Shown here: positions 12,604-24,048 of the stretch, in pieces
Layout of the letters: each line of letters starts with the position of its first letter
Numbering within the stretch: position 1 is the first letter of the stretch
DNA from: Bolinopsis microptera
Taxonomy: Eukaryota > Ctenophora > Tentaculata > Lobata > Bolinopsidae
Assembly: GCF_026151205.1 (NCBI RefSeq)
Contig: NC_087081.1
Location: 10,107,113-10,171,112 of the forward strand
Direction of reading: 5' to 3'
Length of the DNA: 64,000 bases
Notes under the pieces: generated by a model
The model's database searches: none
The model's input: the letters and a program-made list of their open reading frames with translations, nothing else
What the model was told of the DNA's origin: nothing
Translations under genes and position numbers: made by a program

Positions 12604-12671
12604 AGATAGAGGTAGAAATGGTCGTAAAAAAATGGGCGCCCATTAAAGTTGTGTAATTGATCTCTGTCTCA

Positions 12672-12674
<3 letters not shown>

Positions 12675-12744
<70 letters not shown>
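12675..12744. repeat. (CT)35 microsatellite
   Basis: Seventy bases of pure TC/CT dinucleotide, directly downstream of the 15-bp minisatellite. The perfection suggests a young or hypermutable tract. Confidence 0.97.
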
Positions 12745-12747
<3 letters not shown>

Positions 12748-13893
12748 GGGGTAGTGCTGAAGAACTTGGAAAAGCACGAGATTTCAAAGAGCTTCCTCAG
12801 CGACTGTTAATTGTACTATTGACCCATGGTAAATAGTACAATTAAAATCTTGGACCTCGTTTTTTGATGGTTTTTCGAGGTCCACGATTTTCAAAATCGA
12901 ATAAAAAATTGTAAAAGGCCTCTCTCAAAATTCTGTCAGGCTCATCTCTTCTAAATGATCCGTAAAACATATCCTGAAAGTTTCAGGGTGATTGCTCAAA
13001 AAATGTAGGAGAAGATAGATTTTTAGACTCGATTTTCAGGGCACGCGATTTGAGAACCCCATTAGGACGAATTTACGAATTTTTGGAAAACTGGAAATTA
13101 GAATCAAATGAGAGGCAAGAATGAAGTTTGTTACGTTTATGAATTGATAGCAATTCACCTTTCAAGATTTGCTCCTTCATAAAAAATGTTATCGATTTTT
13201 ACATTTTACATACTATTTTCAACTCACCCTGTATATAAAGTTGATTGCTTTGATTTTCCTACTTTTCTACTACTACCAGTGGCTACAGCTTCAGTTAGTA
13301 AAGGGATCAGTTTAAATACTGGTACTTTGTACAGACAAAATAATATGGATTTGCGCAGAAACAAAAAGTGGCCTTAAGACAAAGGGCACCCAATGGAACT
13401 AAAAAACGTGAAAAATCGTTAGAAAGCTTGGTGTGTCGGCAAATAAATTTGTTCAGATGGTTTACTCTGTACTAGCTGAGTAAATTAACGACAGGATATA
13501 TTATGTAGTTTCTATTTTATAATTAATTATGATTTTAATTTGTTAGCTATGCAGATTCTCTGACGTCATAATTAATCACACCTGTAGTTAACTAGTCTTA
13601 GGCAGTTGGGCGAGGTTAAATATGGGAACAATAAATCACTACATCATGCAATCAAGATTCAAGAGGCAACCTTGTGACGAATTTGTGGCATGACCTATAG
13701 GCGGCACTCACATAGTAACGGTCACTGGTAGGCGAAATTTGAAAAATTATCATTGGATAGGTAAATCACGAGAGGATATAAAAGTACAAAGAGGATATAA
13801 AAGTATAAAGTAGTAAAAATGTGATTTCTCAGTAAGTAGCCAGGTCGGTAATATTTCTAGCTAACCAGTTGAAGTCACCCTCATTTCCTCAGT
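12745..13893. other. Non-coding interval between the two large minisatellites
   Basis: It holds one clean hairpin: AATTGTACTATT (12809-12820) pairs with AATAGTACAATT (12832-12843). A 63-codon ORF at 13186-13377 has no recognisable motif. Otherwise I see nothing. Confidence 0.5.
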
Positions 13894-15302
13894 CCAGCCC
13901 TACACTGATAGCATCAGTTTCGCCCTAGACTGATAGCATCAGTTCAGCCCTACACTGATAGCATCAGTTCAGCCCTACACTGATATAGCATCAGTTCAGC
14001 CCTACACTGATAGCATCAGTTCAGCCCTACACTGATAGCATCAGTTCAGCCCTACACTAATAGCATCAGTTCAGCCCTACACTAATAGCATCAGTTCAGC
14101 CCTACACTGATAGCATCAGTTCAGCCCTACACTAATAGCATCAGTTCAGCCCTACACTGATAGCATCAGTTCAGCCTTACACTGATATAGCATCAGTTCA
14201 GCCCTACACTGATAGCATCAGTTCAGCCCTACACTGATAGCATCAGTTCAGCCCTACACTGATAGCATCAGTTCAGCCCTACACTGATAGCATCAGTTCA
14301 GCCCTACACTGATAGCATCAGTTCAGCCCTACACTGATAGCATCAGTTCAGCCCTACACTGATAGCATCAGTTCAGCCCTACACTGATAGCATCAGTTCA
14401 GCCCTACACTGATAGCATCAGTTCAGCCCTACACTGATAGCATCAGTTCAGCCCTACACTGATAGCATCAGTTCAGCCCTACACTGATAGCATCAGTTCA
14501 GCCCTACACTGATAGCATCAGTTCAGCCCTACACTGATAGCATCAGTTCAGCCCTACACTGATAGCATCAGTTCAGCCCTACACTGATAGCATCAGTTCA
14601 GCCCTACACTGATAGCATCAGTTCAGCCCTACACTGATAGCATCAGTTCAGCCCTACACTGATAGCATCAGTTCAGCCCTACACTGATAGCATCAGTCCA
14701 GCCCTACACTGATAGCATCAGTCCAGCCCTACACTGATAGCATCAGTCCAGCCCTACACTGATAGCATCAGTTCAGCCCTACACTGATAGCATCAGTTCA
14801 GCCCTACACTGATAGCATCAGTTCAGCCCTACACTGATAGCATCAGTTCAGCCCTACACTGATAGCATCAGTTCAGCCCTACACTGATAGCATCAGTTCA
14901 GCCCTACACTGATAGCATCAGTTCAGCCCTACACTGATAGCATCAGTTCAGCCTTACACTGATAGCATCAGTTCAGCCCTACACTGATAGCATCAGTTCA
15001 GCCCTACACTGATAGCATCAGTTCAGCCCTACACTGATATAGCATCAGTTCAGCCCTACACTGATAGCATCAGTTCAGCCCTACACTGATAGCATCAGTT
15101 CAGCCCTACACTGATAGCATCAGTTCAGCCCTACACTGATAGCATCAGTTCAGCCCTACACTGATAGCATCAGTTCAGCCCTACACTGATAGCATCAGTT
15201 CAGCCCTACACTGATAGCATCAGTTCAGCCCTACACTGATAGCATCAGTTCAGCCCTACATTAATACTTTAATAGCATCAATTCAGGCCTACACTAATAG
15301 CA
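13894..15302 (+). repeat. 25-bp minisatellite, about 55 copies
   Basis: Array of a 25-bp unit containing GCCCTACACTGATAGCATCA plus GTTCA. The most common variant units carry an extra TA (GATATAGCATC, 27 bp) or ACTAATAG; a block of three CAGTCCAGC variants sits at about 14690-14760. The array ends about 100 bp before the start codon of the LINE ORF1 remnant, so it may be the tandem 5' region of that element. Confidence 0.97.
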
Positions 15303-15398
15303 TACGTTTGTTTAATTCGCTCTCTTATCTGCTTTTTTATCTCGCCTTGTTTAACGGCGATATTTTGTGCCTCTCACTTTGTAGCTTAGCTTTACATC

Positions 15399-16270
15399 AT
15401 GGCAGCTGTGGACGACACGGAGATTGACAGTATTATGTTTAAGGCTGAGGATTGGATGGCAAAAGTTATGAATCAGTTCGGTTGTGAAGCACCAGTTGAC
15501 ATGACTTCTGTACAGTGCAAACATTTTTTGCTTAAAAGGTCACATAGTTTATCGGATAAAGAAAAGTTTGCAGCGTTTCTGTCAGATTCTTTTCATTTGG
15601 TTTGCTTTCAAAATGACAAGTTAAAGAAGATGAAAAACGTACTGAGCTCAATCAATAATCAGTTGATCGAGAATCAGGAATTGGTTATTAGCGCTCAGGA
15701 ATCAATAATTGACTGCAAAGAAAAACTTAAAACAGTTGCAGGCAGTGCAGACCGTCGTTAAAGACACGGTAGATAGTCAGTTTAAATCGTACAGCGATGC
15801 AGTTCAGGAAAACGTCATGGTTTGTCAACCTGTAACTATGTAAGTTCAGTTACCCCCGAGACTTTGAAGGAAGTAGTCAAGTCTGTGGTGCAAGCAGAAG
15901 ACCGGAGCAAGAACATCATGATTTTCGGTTTGCCTGAAGATTCCAGTAAAGACTTGAGCAGAACTGGCGGAGACATATTTGAGGTGATTGGACTGAAACC
16001 AGCAATGGAGCTCAGTAGAGTTGGTAAGTTGAAGGAGAAGACTACTCGGCCAGTCAAGGTTACTCTGTCCAGTTCCAGTACAGCCTATGAGATACTCAGT
16101 CAAGATTAAAAGCTGCGACAGTCAGCGAAGTTTAGTTCAGTCTTCATTAGTCCAGACCGCTTAATGGAGGATCGAGTTGAGCATAGACTTCTTTTTCAAA
16201 ACTTGCAAAAAAAAGAAGAACGCTGAGCCAAACAAGAACCACTACATCAAAGGAGGGACAATTCATACTG
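15399..16270 (+). pseudogene. LINE ORF1-like RNA-binding protein, frameshifted
   Basis: The first frame begins at ATG 15399 and encodes about 115 residues, rich in charged heptads (K-M-K-N-V-L-S-S-I-N-N-Q-L), consistent with a coiled coil. A shift near 15745 and another near 15835 lead into a second block: V-V-Q-A-E-D-R-S-K-N-I-M-I-F-G-L-P-E (an RRM-like strand typical of LINE ORF1 proteins), then S-R-V-G-K and R-P-V-K-V-T-L-S-S. A further break near 16105 leads to V-F-I-S-P-D-R and the E-D-R-V-E-H-R tail that ends most ORF1 proteins of CR1/L2/L1-like elements. No endonuclease or reverse transcriptase follows; the next 300 bp is a short-repeat tail. I read it as a decayed ORF1-only derivative. 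The family level is inferred from pattern memory. Confidence 0.7.
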
Positions 16271-16329
16271 AAGACAAATCAGTGAAATGAGTGTGGCTTT
16301 TACTAAAGTAAATTTGTTCAATGCCTTGC

Positions 16330-16405
16330 TATTATATTATTATATTAGTGTCTATTATATTAGGGTCTATTATATTAGGGTCTAGGGTCTATTATATTAG
16401 GGTCT
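16330..16405 (+). repeat. Short tandem repeat (TATTAGGGTCTATTA-type)
   Basis: Three to four copies of a ~15-bp unit containing TATTATATTAGGGTCT follow the ORF1 remnant, in the position where LINE 3' tails carry simple repeats. Confidence 0.8.
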
Positions 16406-17199
16406 AAGGACGATAGTGTTCGTAAGAGGATGGGGACTTGTCCCGTTGTGATAAACAATTTTATTTGTTGAGTTATTCTTTCTGGTCGTTGGAGCATACA
16501 AAACTTTAAGTTTTCGCAATATTTGTCAGATGATGTTTAAATTCCGTTCGTAAACTTGCTGATCTACACAGTGTGGCATTTTACTATTTGCTGTTTAAAA
16601 TCGATTTGAAAAGTTGTTATTTTGTCAAAAATCAAGTTTTAAAAACACCTAACTTGATGACGTCATCAAGTGATGATGATGACGTTAAATTATTTTTCGA
16701 TATAATGTAAACTAAAGTATAAACGATTATCTTTAAAACCTGTGGTTCGAAATGACTGTATCTTTTATACTTTTGAATCTACGGACACTTTATAAATGTA
16801 GGCTACAATTGACTGCCAAAGCGTCTATACATCTATATACTTATATATACATCTATATATACATATATATAATATTATATACTTCACGACAATCTGTTGT
16901 AAAACAGGGATTCCAGAAAACCAACTTCCCGATACTCCTAAAACATGACATTTTTTTACAGTCGATTTGGACAAGGTCTAGACGCCTTGCAAAGTTTCAG
17001 ATCTCTAACTCAATTTTAAGGCACCTGAATAATATGGCGATTTTGGGTTTTTTACCTAATTTCGTATAACATGCTGGCGCGTATTTTGCGCAAATTTCTT
17101 AAAAACCTCCACATAACTATTTCTTATTCCTGTCATCTTTAACATTGAATTAGAATGTTTTTTACTTATATATACCTGCTGAACTACTTTCGATGAGTC

Positions 17200-19881
17200 T
17201 TAACCCATTAGGGACGATAGGGTCGTTTACGACCCACCTTTTCTAGAGGCTATAGAGGACAAACCATAATACTAAACGCAACGAATCTTTCGCACATATG
17301 CTCAAAATTTATTGGGCTACATTATTGGCTTTCCAGTCGAGACCCAATTAATTACTAACAACTAAATAATTAGGCTAATTAGTCGTCATAATTGGAAAAT
17401 ATTTCACTTTACTTCTTGCCTTGATTGGGACATTAAAACTTTATGTAGGCTTATTTTGTTGAGGTCAAAATAGTTGCGGGCAACGATTTCCTTGAGACAT
17501 ATGAAAAGCCCGTGATAATCAGATGTTCACAAACAGAGCTAGACGCTGTTTACTAACTGCGGTCGCATACGACCCACTCGTCCGGGTCGCAAACGACCCA
17601 TCACGGTTTTTCGGCTTTAACTTCTGAAACAAAGACGTTAAGATAAAATAAAATAAAAAGCATAAGTTAAAAACATATGGTCCATACTGTGTAACTCTAA
17701 CCTTTTAAAAATAAAGAATTTGGGTCATTAACGACCCACTCGGCTCACTTGCTTATTACTACATATGTCCATGTAACTTCTTGAATTCAGCCTAAAGCAT
17801 GACATCATAAGTTCAAAATCACCTCTCAGCAAGTGATAATCATCATAAACTGCGAAAAATCGGTTAAATGGGTCATTAGCGACCCACTAGGACCACAAAA
17901 TTGATTAATTAAATATAATGTTGTCAAACTTTTACAAATATTAGTATAAAAACATGTTATATCTTGGTCATTACTCCTGTACGTTGATTTAACTTTTAAA
18001 ATCGATCAACTGGGTCAATAACGACCCACTCGGAAGTTGAACCACCTCATCAATTATTATCAGTATCATGCTGTTCCACCATCAAGAAAGACACTCGTAG
18101 GTCTTAATTCCACGCAAACCACGGGTGGCTGACTAATAGCCCTTCTGAGATCCAGGGCCAACTGAAGGGCCGTCATCACTCATCAAAGAGCTGCGAGAAT
18201 AACACTACTGCATATGCCTGGAGTTGCGTCCTGACTATAATACTATGGTGCGTGGAAATCTGTACCGAAAGGACCGTGGCCGTGCCGCAAAAGAAAAGGA
18301 ATCGGCCCTCGTTCCTAACTTGCTAGGTAATAGCCATGCTGTTGTTGTTGCTTATTAGATTCTGTTACCTTTTTCGTCAATTTCGAATCTTGGTAAACGA
18401 CCTGCTACAACCCACCGCTTGAGACCCAGGGTCCCACGGTGATCAGATCATGTCACTCAAGAAAAATCCCCTGAACGAAGTATACGAGATATCATGTAAC
18501 CTTGGGTAAATACTGAAAGACGAGTGGTCAAATTGCATATTCTAATCCAACATGCCAATATGTTTTTTCATTCCTAGAAAGTACGAGAATAACTAAACAA
18601 CTGCTGCATTCAGATGGCTACATCTACAGCTCTGTGAAGAAGGACAAGGAAAAAGCCCCCCCCCCCCCCCCCCCCCCCATTTGGCTGGCGGTGCTGCAAC
18701 CTGCAATCTCTCAGACAACTACCTCGTTTTGGGTAACAAACCCCGCAACAACGAGGCAGCTTTCAAAACGAAAACAAGTATTACGTAATCGGCCGAGAGG
18801 GAGGGGAGTTTCAAAATGATTAAGCTTGTGTAATTTTGACATAATAGCTATGTGGTGGGGGGGGGGGGCGTAAAAATTGTCCAATAAGTGATTACGTAAT
18901 ATATGAACGGCCCCTAAGAAGTAAAGAAAGGGAGCTGCGAAGAGAGTAGATGCAGCCATCTGAAATCTGAATCCAGCAGTTGTATAGTTCTTCTTGGACG
19001 TTCTAGGAATCGGGAAAAGATAGGCATGTTGTTTGCTGTCTCACGACATTACGGTCGTGTACTAACAGCTGATAAACTCACCTACCTATCAATCCAATTC
19101 TGCCCATTATTCGTCAGTCATTGGGTGACGTGATCTGCAGATTACCGTGAGACTCCAGATCTCAGAAGGGCTAGTAGTCAGCCACCCGTGGTTTGCGTGG
19201 AATTAAGACCTACGAGTGTCTTTCTTGATGGTAGAACAACATGATACTGATAATTAATGTCGTGGTTCAACTTCCGAGTGGGTCGTTATTGACCCAGTTG
19301 ATCGATTTTAAAATTTAAATCAACGTACAGGAGTAATGACCAAGATATAACATGTTTTTACACTAATATTTGTAAAAGTTTGACAACATTATATTTAATT
19401 AATCAATTTTGTGGTCTTAGTGGGTCGCTAATGACCCATTTAACCGATTTTTCGCAGTTTATGATGATTATCACTTGCTGAGAGGCGATTTTGAACTTAT
19501 GATGTCATGCTTTAGGCTGAATTCAAGAAGTTACATGGACATATGTAGTAATAAGCAAGTGAGCCGAGTGGGTCGTTAATGACCCAAATTCTTTATTTTT
19601 AAAAAGTTAGAGTCACACAGTATTGACCATATGTTTTTAACTTATGCTTTTTATTTTATTTTATCCTAACGTCTTTGTTTCAGAAGTTAAAGCCGAAAAA
19701 CCGTGATGGGTCGTTTGCGACCCGGACGAGTGGGTCGTATGCGACCATAGCTGTATCTTTTAAAGTAAACGAGATACAGATTAGCTTTTTTGGATATCTC
19801 ATTTTTGCTGTAAAGTGACCTAGTGTGTTAAACGGCATCAAAATCGGCAAACTTTAAAACTCGTCGTCCCTAATGGGTTAA
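17200..19881. mobile_element. piggyBac-like non-autonomous foldback element, TTAA target
   Basis: The element (17204-19877, 2674 bp) is flanked on both sides by TTAA (17200-17203, 19878-19881) and has inverted termini CCCATTAGGGACGA / TCGTCGTCCCTAATGGG. TTAA duplication and CCC...GGG ends fit the piggyBac superfamily. Long internal inverted arms of about 600 bp (roughly 17560-18158 and 19150-19747) surround a unique centre containing a poly-C tract (18657-18679), a G run (18856-18867) and no transposase ORF. Copy 2 of the host repeat has an uninterrupted GTCTTAATGCC at about 35254, which is the empty site. The autonomous partner is not present here. Confidence 0.85.
17220..19747. other. Mirror-spaced GGGTCR-N4-YGACCC palindromes
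   Basis: Sixteen-bp palindromes lie at 17220, 17560, 17584, 17722, 17870 and 18012 on the left, and 19280, 19422, 19570, 19708 and 19732 on the right. Successive left spacings from 17584 are 138, 148 and 142 bp. The right side gives 142, 148 and 138, the exact mirror. These resemble sub-terminal protein-binding repeats, for instance for a transposase. That role is inference. Confidence 0.8.
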
Positions 19882-20204
19882 TGCCTGGAAAACAATAAAG
19901 GGGATATAATAGTATAATTATAGGGGGTAAATAGTATTGTGAATATAACGGCAACAGTAATGCTTGCCAGCATTGTGATTAGCACTAAAGTTTAAGGTGA
20001 AGCGACAATCGAATAATTTGAATCATTGAATTTAAAGAATAAGGAAGTGTCACTCACCTTGATATCAACTTTAACAGCATTTATAAAATCATTTATAATA
20101 ATTTTCGAATTTTATGAAACCAAATTAACTGACATGGTCATCAAGTTAGATACTATTAGTGTTAGAGCTGTCGTCTGCTGTTTTATACCCGTGTGATTGT
20201 TAGT

Positions 20205-20365
20205 AGACGTTCACCGGGCGTATCACGTGTTTCACCGGGCGTATCACGTGTTTCACCGGGCGTATCACGTGTTTCACCGGGCGTATCACGTGTTTCACCG
20301 GGCGTATCACGTGTTTTACCGGGCGTATCAGTCTATCACGTGTTTCACCGGGCGTATCACGTGTT
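20205..20365 (+). repeat. 21-bp minisatellite carrying E-box CACGTG
   Basis: About seven copies of a 21-bp unit, TCACCGGGCGTATCACGTGTT, with one variant (TTTTACC) and one shortened unit. Each unit contains the palindrome CACGTG, the canonical E-box. Since 21 is divisible by 3 the array leaves open frames on both strands (PGVSRVS / PVKHVIR repeats) that I do not regard as genes. Confidence 0.93.
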
Positions 20366-20379
20366 AATATCAAGTTATA

Positions 20380-21790
20380 TTTGAAACAAGATAAATGCTG
20401 CACATGCAGTTTTGGCGACACAGTGAGGATTAGGAGTGGTCCTTAAATATGGTATTATACAAGTATGTACTGCAACATAGACTCTGACGATAAGTTCAAA
20501 CGTTCGTTTTGGGAACGATAACATTGTAACAAAAAGAATTATGATGAGAAGATATTGGGATTTTGCAGTGGTTAATTTATTACCAAATTACATTTGCTTT
20601 GGAGATATTATGATATTTTATGATTTATTATTGTGCAATATATTTAACCGGGTAATCTAGCAGTGCTCGCGGAAATTATTAATACTAATTTATTGAGGAA
20701 GCGATATAATAGAGTTGATATACTTTAATGTTGCCATGAGGTGGCAAGTCCCCATTCATCGCAGTCCGATAGTTTCACTGCATCTAAATATTATATAAAA
20801 ATGCTTTTAACTGCATCTTTGTTATTAGCTCAGTGGCGTTCTTAAAACAGAATTGTAGACGAAAAATAATAACTGCATCTTAATATATAATTACACATGT
20901 GTGTGAACACGATTGTGAGGGGTATAAATACTTAATTTAAAAGTATAAAATTATAAATAGTATAGTAGAAACACGGTCCGACAAACTTCAATTTAATTAT
21001 ATATATAAACAATCTAAACATGCTCATTACTCATTGTAACTTTATAACTTTATAACATTATAACACACATAACGCCGGTACGCTCAAGGATTATATTTCA
21101 TTGAAATTTTCAACTTATCCCGCAGCGATTCCGAGGGTTACGAGAAATGCATTTCTTATGACTATGTGGATGGCCGATTCATGATTGATGATGGCGTCTA
21201 ATATCATATCATAGTTTATTATCTGATTATATGAAATATTATGGAAATTATTTCTATTTCTATGCAACCCTATGCTTATTATCGCTTATGCATGTTAAGA
21301 GTTTATAATTTGCTTGACCAGTTTAGCGCCGCGCACCAACAGTAACTTAATCCAGAATATCGTGCAAATATAACTTAGCGAATATTACCATTGCAACTAT
21401 AAAAGCGACAACTGAGCCAGTGACAACTGAATATCAAACAAGTCGGCTTCAAATACAAGTTCCATAATTGATAACAGGTCCAATGGAACTATAATCTCTA
21501 TAATAGGAAAATAATATTGTCTCTCTTGAACAGTCAAAACCCGTTAATTGCTATAAGAAATTTTTTTCTGTAGCTTAATTAAATTACCGGCGGTATAATA
21601 GTGGTGAGTGATACCAGTGGTATAACCATCTAACCATGACAACCAGATATTCACGACAGGAATGTAAACTAACTAGTTCCACCTTCATTTCCCCGGTACA
21701 CAATAACTTTAATAATTACAGTTCATGGTCGGAGACCTTTATACTGAACATAAAGTGAGAACTGGGTCATTAAATCCTGTTAAACATTAA
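20380..21790. other. AT-rich DNA, possible short coding-like patch
   Basis: Mostly featureless. A 40-codon open stretch around 21075-21204 (S-R-S-D-S-E-G-Y-E-K-C and D-Y-V-D-G-R-F) has balanced composition and an acceptor-like CCCGCAG at its centre, but lacks a matching donor and I cannot name it. Confidence 0.3.
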
Positions 21791-21794
21791 TCAG

Positions 21795-22268
21795 CGTGCT
21801 AAGCAGTGCAGCTAGTTGCTAGGCTAGTTGCTAAGCAGCGCTACTAGTTGCTAGGCTAGTTGCTAAGCAGTGCTACTAGTTGCTAGGCTAGTTGCTAAGC
21901 AGCGCTACTAGTTGCTAGGCTAGTTGCTAAGCAGCGCTACTAGTTGCTAGGCTAGTTGCTAAGCAGTGCAGCTAGTTGCTAGGCTAGTTGCTAAGCAGCG
22001 CTACTAGTTGCTAGGCTAGTTGCTAAGCAGTGCTACTAGTTGCTAGGCTAGTTGCTAAGCAGTGCAGCTAGTTGCTAGGCTAGTTGCTAAGCAGTGCAGC
22101 TAGTTGCTAGGCTAGTTGCTAAGCAGTGCTACTAGTTGCTAGGCTAGTTGCTAAGCAGCGCTACTAGTTGCTAGGCTAGTTGCTAAGCAGTGCAGCTAGT
22201 TGCTAGGCTAGTTGCTAAGCAGCGCTACTAGTTGCTAGGCTAGTTGCTAAGCAGTGCTACTAGTTGAC
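21795..22268 (+). repeat. 32-bp minisatellite, about 14 copies
   Basis: Array of a 32-bp unit made of two related halves (GCTAGTTGCTAG and GCTAGTTGCTAAGCAGTG). Two unit types, ending GCAGCTA or GCTACTA, alternate with AGTG/AGCG variants in runs, as expected from higher-order amplification. Confidence 0.95.
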
Positions 22269-23862
22269 ACTTGACCTCAGCTTAGTGGTCTGCGATATAC
22301 CAGGTGCTATTAGTCTATAAGTATAACGTAGCGTAATCCTTTCTACCCAGTACCATCGAACATTTCCAAGTATTAAATAAGAATTCCAAGTATTAGATAA
22401 AAATTCCTAGTATCGTTATAACAATGGTAGTTATTTAAAAAGAACACCAGTAAAAGCTAGAAACCATATGTTTACCACATTTAATTGTTGAAGACTGCAT
22501 AAAGATATCTCAGTCACTAATTCATTAACTAGTGGACCTGTTTAGAATGCCATGATAAAGGGTAAAAATCTTTGGAAATTTGTCCACACTTGATACTTTT
22601 ACCATAATTTATAGTTATACATGCACAAATTTGTAAAACAACTTATAACCAACAAATTGTAACAAACCGAATACGTTTTACTCTACAGGCCATAATTATA
22701 GCGGTTTTACGACCCAAATACGAGTTAATTAATACTTTTAAATTGAACGTATATAATATAATATAATCCAACTTAGATTAAAAACCAACACATGTGTCAT
22801 GGCGAAATTAAATGCCACATTAAGGCGCAAAAATGCAAGTAAAATTAATTTATCATTATTACGATAGCACAATAACTAAATCACTGGGACGTTGTGTTAG
22901 ATATTAAGGTATTTAAATTCAATAAAGAATCATTGTTGCATACCACTTGGCAAAAAGAAATCGTATTTATACCATTAAAATATGGACAGTGCACTATCCA
23001 TCTCAAGGCACATGTTGAGCGTTAAGGAAACCTTATTCGATCTCGCCGTCTCTTTGATCATATCTACGGTTGTTTGATCTTAACAAAGTAACAAGGTACA
23101 CTTACCTCACCCCGCTCTGGTATAATGAACGTTATACAGGTGAGGGTACGACTGAGTGGACCTTTAAAGCTTTAACAACCTTCATACTTTCATAGATTGT
23201 AGATGCCAATATATACTTATATAGAGTACAGAATGATAAGTACTACCAGATGATGGTGAAACTCATTTTCTCCATGATATTATGACATGTCCTACCGTAG
23301 TGTTTCAGCTGGTCATCCTACTAAACAATTATATAAAGCGAGACGATATATTTAATGTTTCAATATTTTAACCCACCATACCAATATACTATGCTTTATA
23401 CTCATTAACTTATTAATTATATACTATGTGTTTTGATTCTTAGACCTTAGAAGGGTAATCTATTATCAGTTTTTGACTGATTTGAATGTCCTGCACAGCA
23501 TGGATCGAAGCTTCTTTAAATTATTTACTATTTTTATTGTATTGCTGTGTAAATTTGATTTTAATTATAATTCTAATTAGATCTGTTTCCATTTTACTGG
23601 GGTCGAATGTTTTTATTGCCATTTGACCACTATTATAACCAGTATGGAGAAATAAAAATATTGGTCAAAGTCCAAGGAATAAGAACTTTGGGTTCCAAAA
23701 TTTGGACCCCAAGCGGTGTAAAAATTACAAAATAAATAAATATTGTTGTCACCTGTCTTCAGAGTTAGTGAGCATGATTGAGAGAGAAAATGCTATTCGA
23801 ACATTGTATTCCAGTTCCACACGTCTCGCGAGGTAAACTATCATATGTTTTTGGGTATATAC
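22269..23862. other. No recognisable gene; old Penelope-arm relative
   Basis: AT-rich. At 23330-23350 it has GCGAGACGATATAT, and at 23615-23735 a diverged relative of the arm repeat seen at 46180-46330 (shared words CCAAAATTTGG and GGTGT). Otherwise I see nothing. Confidence 0.5.
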
Positions 23863-24048
23863 TATATGGACACGTTCATTGAAGTTTGAGGAAATTGGTA
23901 AATTTCTAAAACAGCGTTTTTGACGATAGTGGTTTAATTTTAACATATATTAATCTAGCGTGTTCATAAGTTCTGAACATTAGCCACGTGACCCATACTC
24001 CCATATGCACTGCTCAAAAATAAAATGTATTGCCTTTAGGCACTATTA

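Larger units (their letters stand above)
16585..19980 (+). mobile_element. Dispersed repeat family R, copy 1 (interrupted)
   Basis: Sequences 16585-17199 and 19882-19980 together match 30915-31165 plus 34922-35484, with scattered substitutions. Copy 1 is interrupted by the piggyBac-like element at 17204-19877; copy 2 is interrupted by a LINE. Both carry a perfect CRE-type palindrome TGACGTCA (16658-16665 and 30981-30988). The reading frames are not conserved. The termini and class are unknown to me. Confidence 0.75.

Noticed and set aside
11681-15302. CRISPR-like repeat arrays (15- and 25-bp units)
   Set aside because: Units are contiguous with no unique spacers, and the genome is eukaryotic. 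These are minisatellites.
20193-20421. Proline/valine repeat protein on either strand
   Set aside because: A consequence of a 21-bp minisatellite, with no start context or neighbouring exon.
21075-21204. 40-codon balanced ORF as an exon
   Set aside because: Suggestive composition only; no donor, no motif and no partner exon found. Noted at low confidence.
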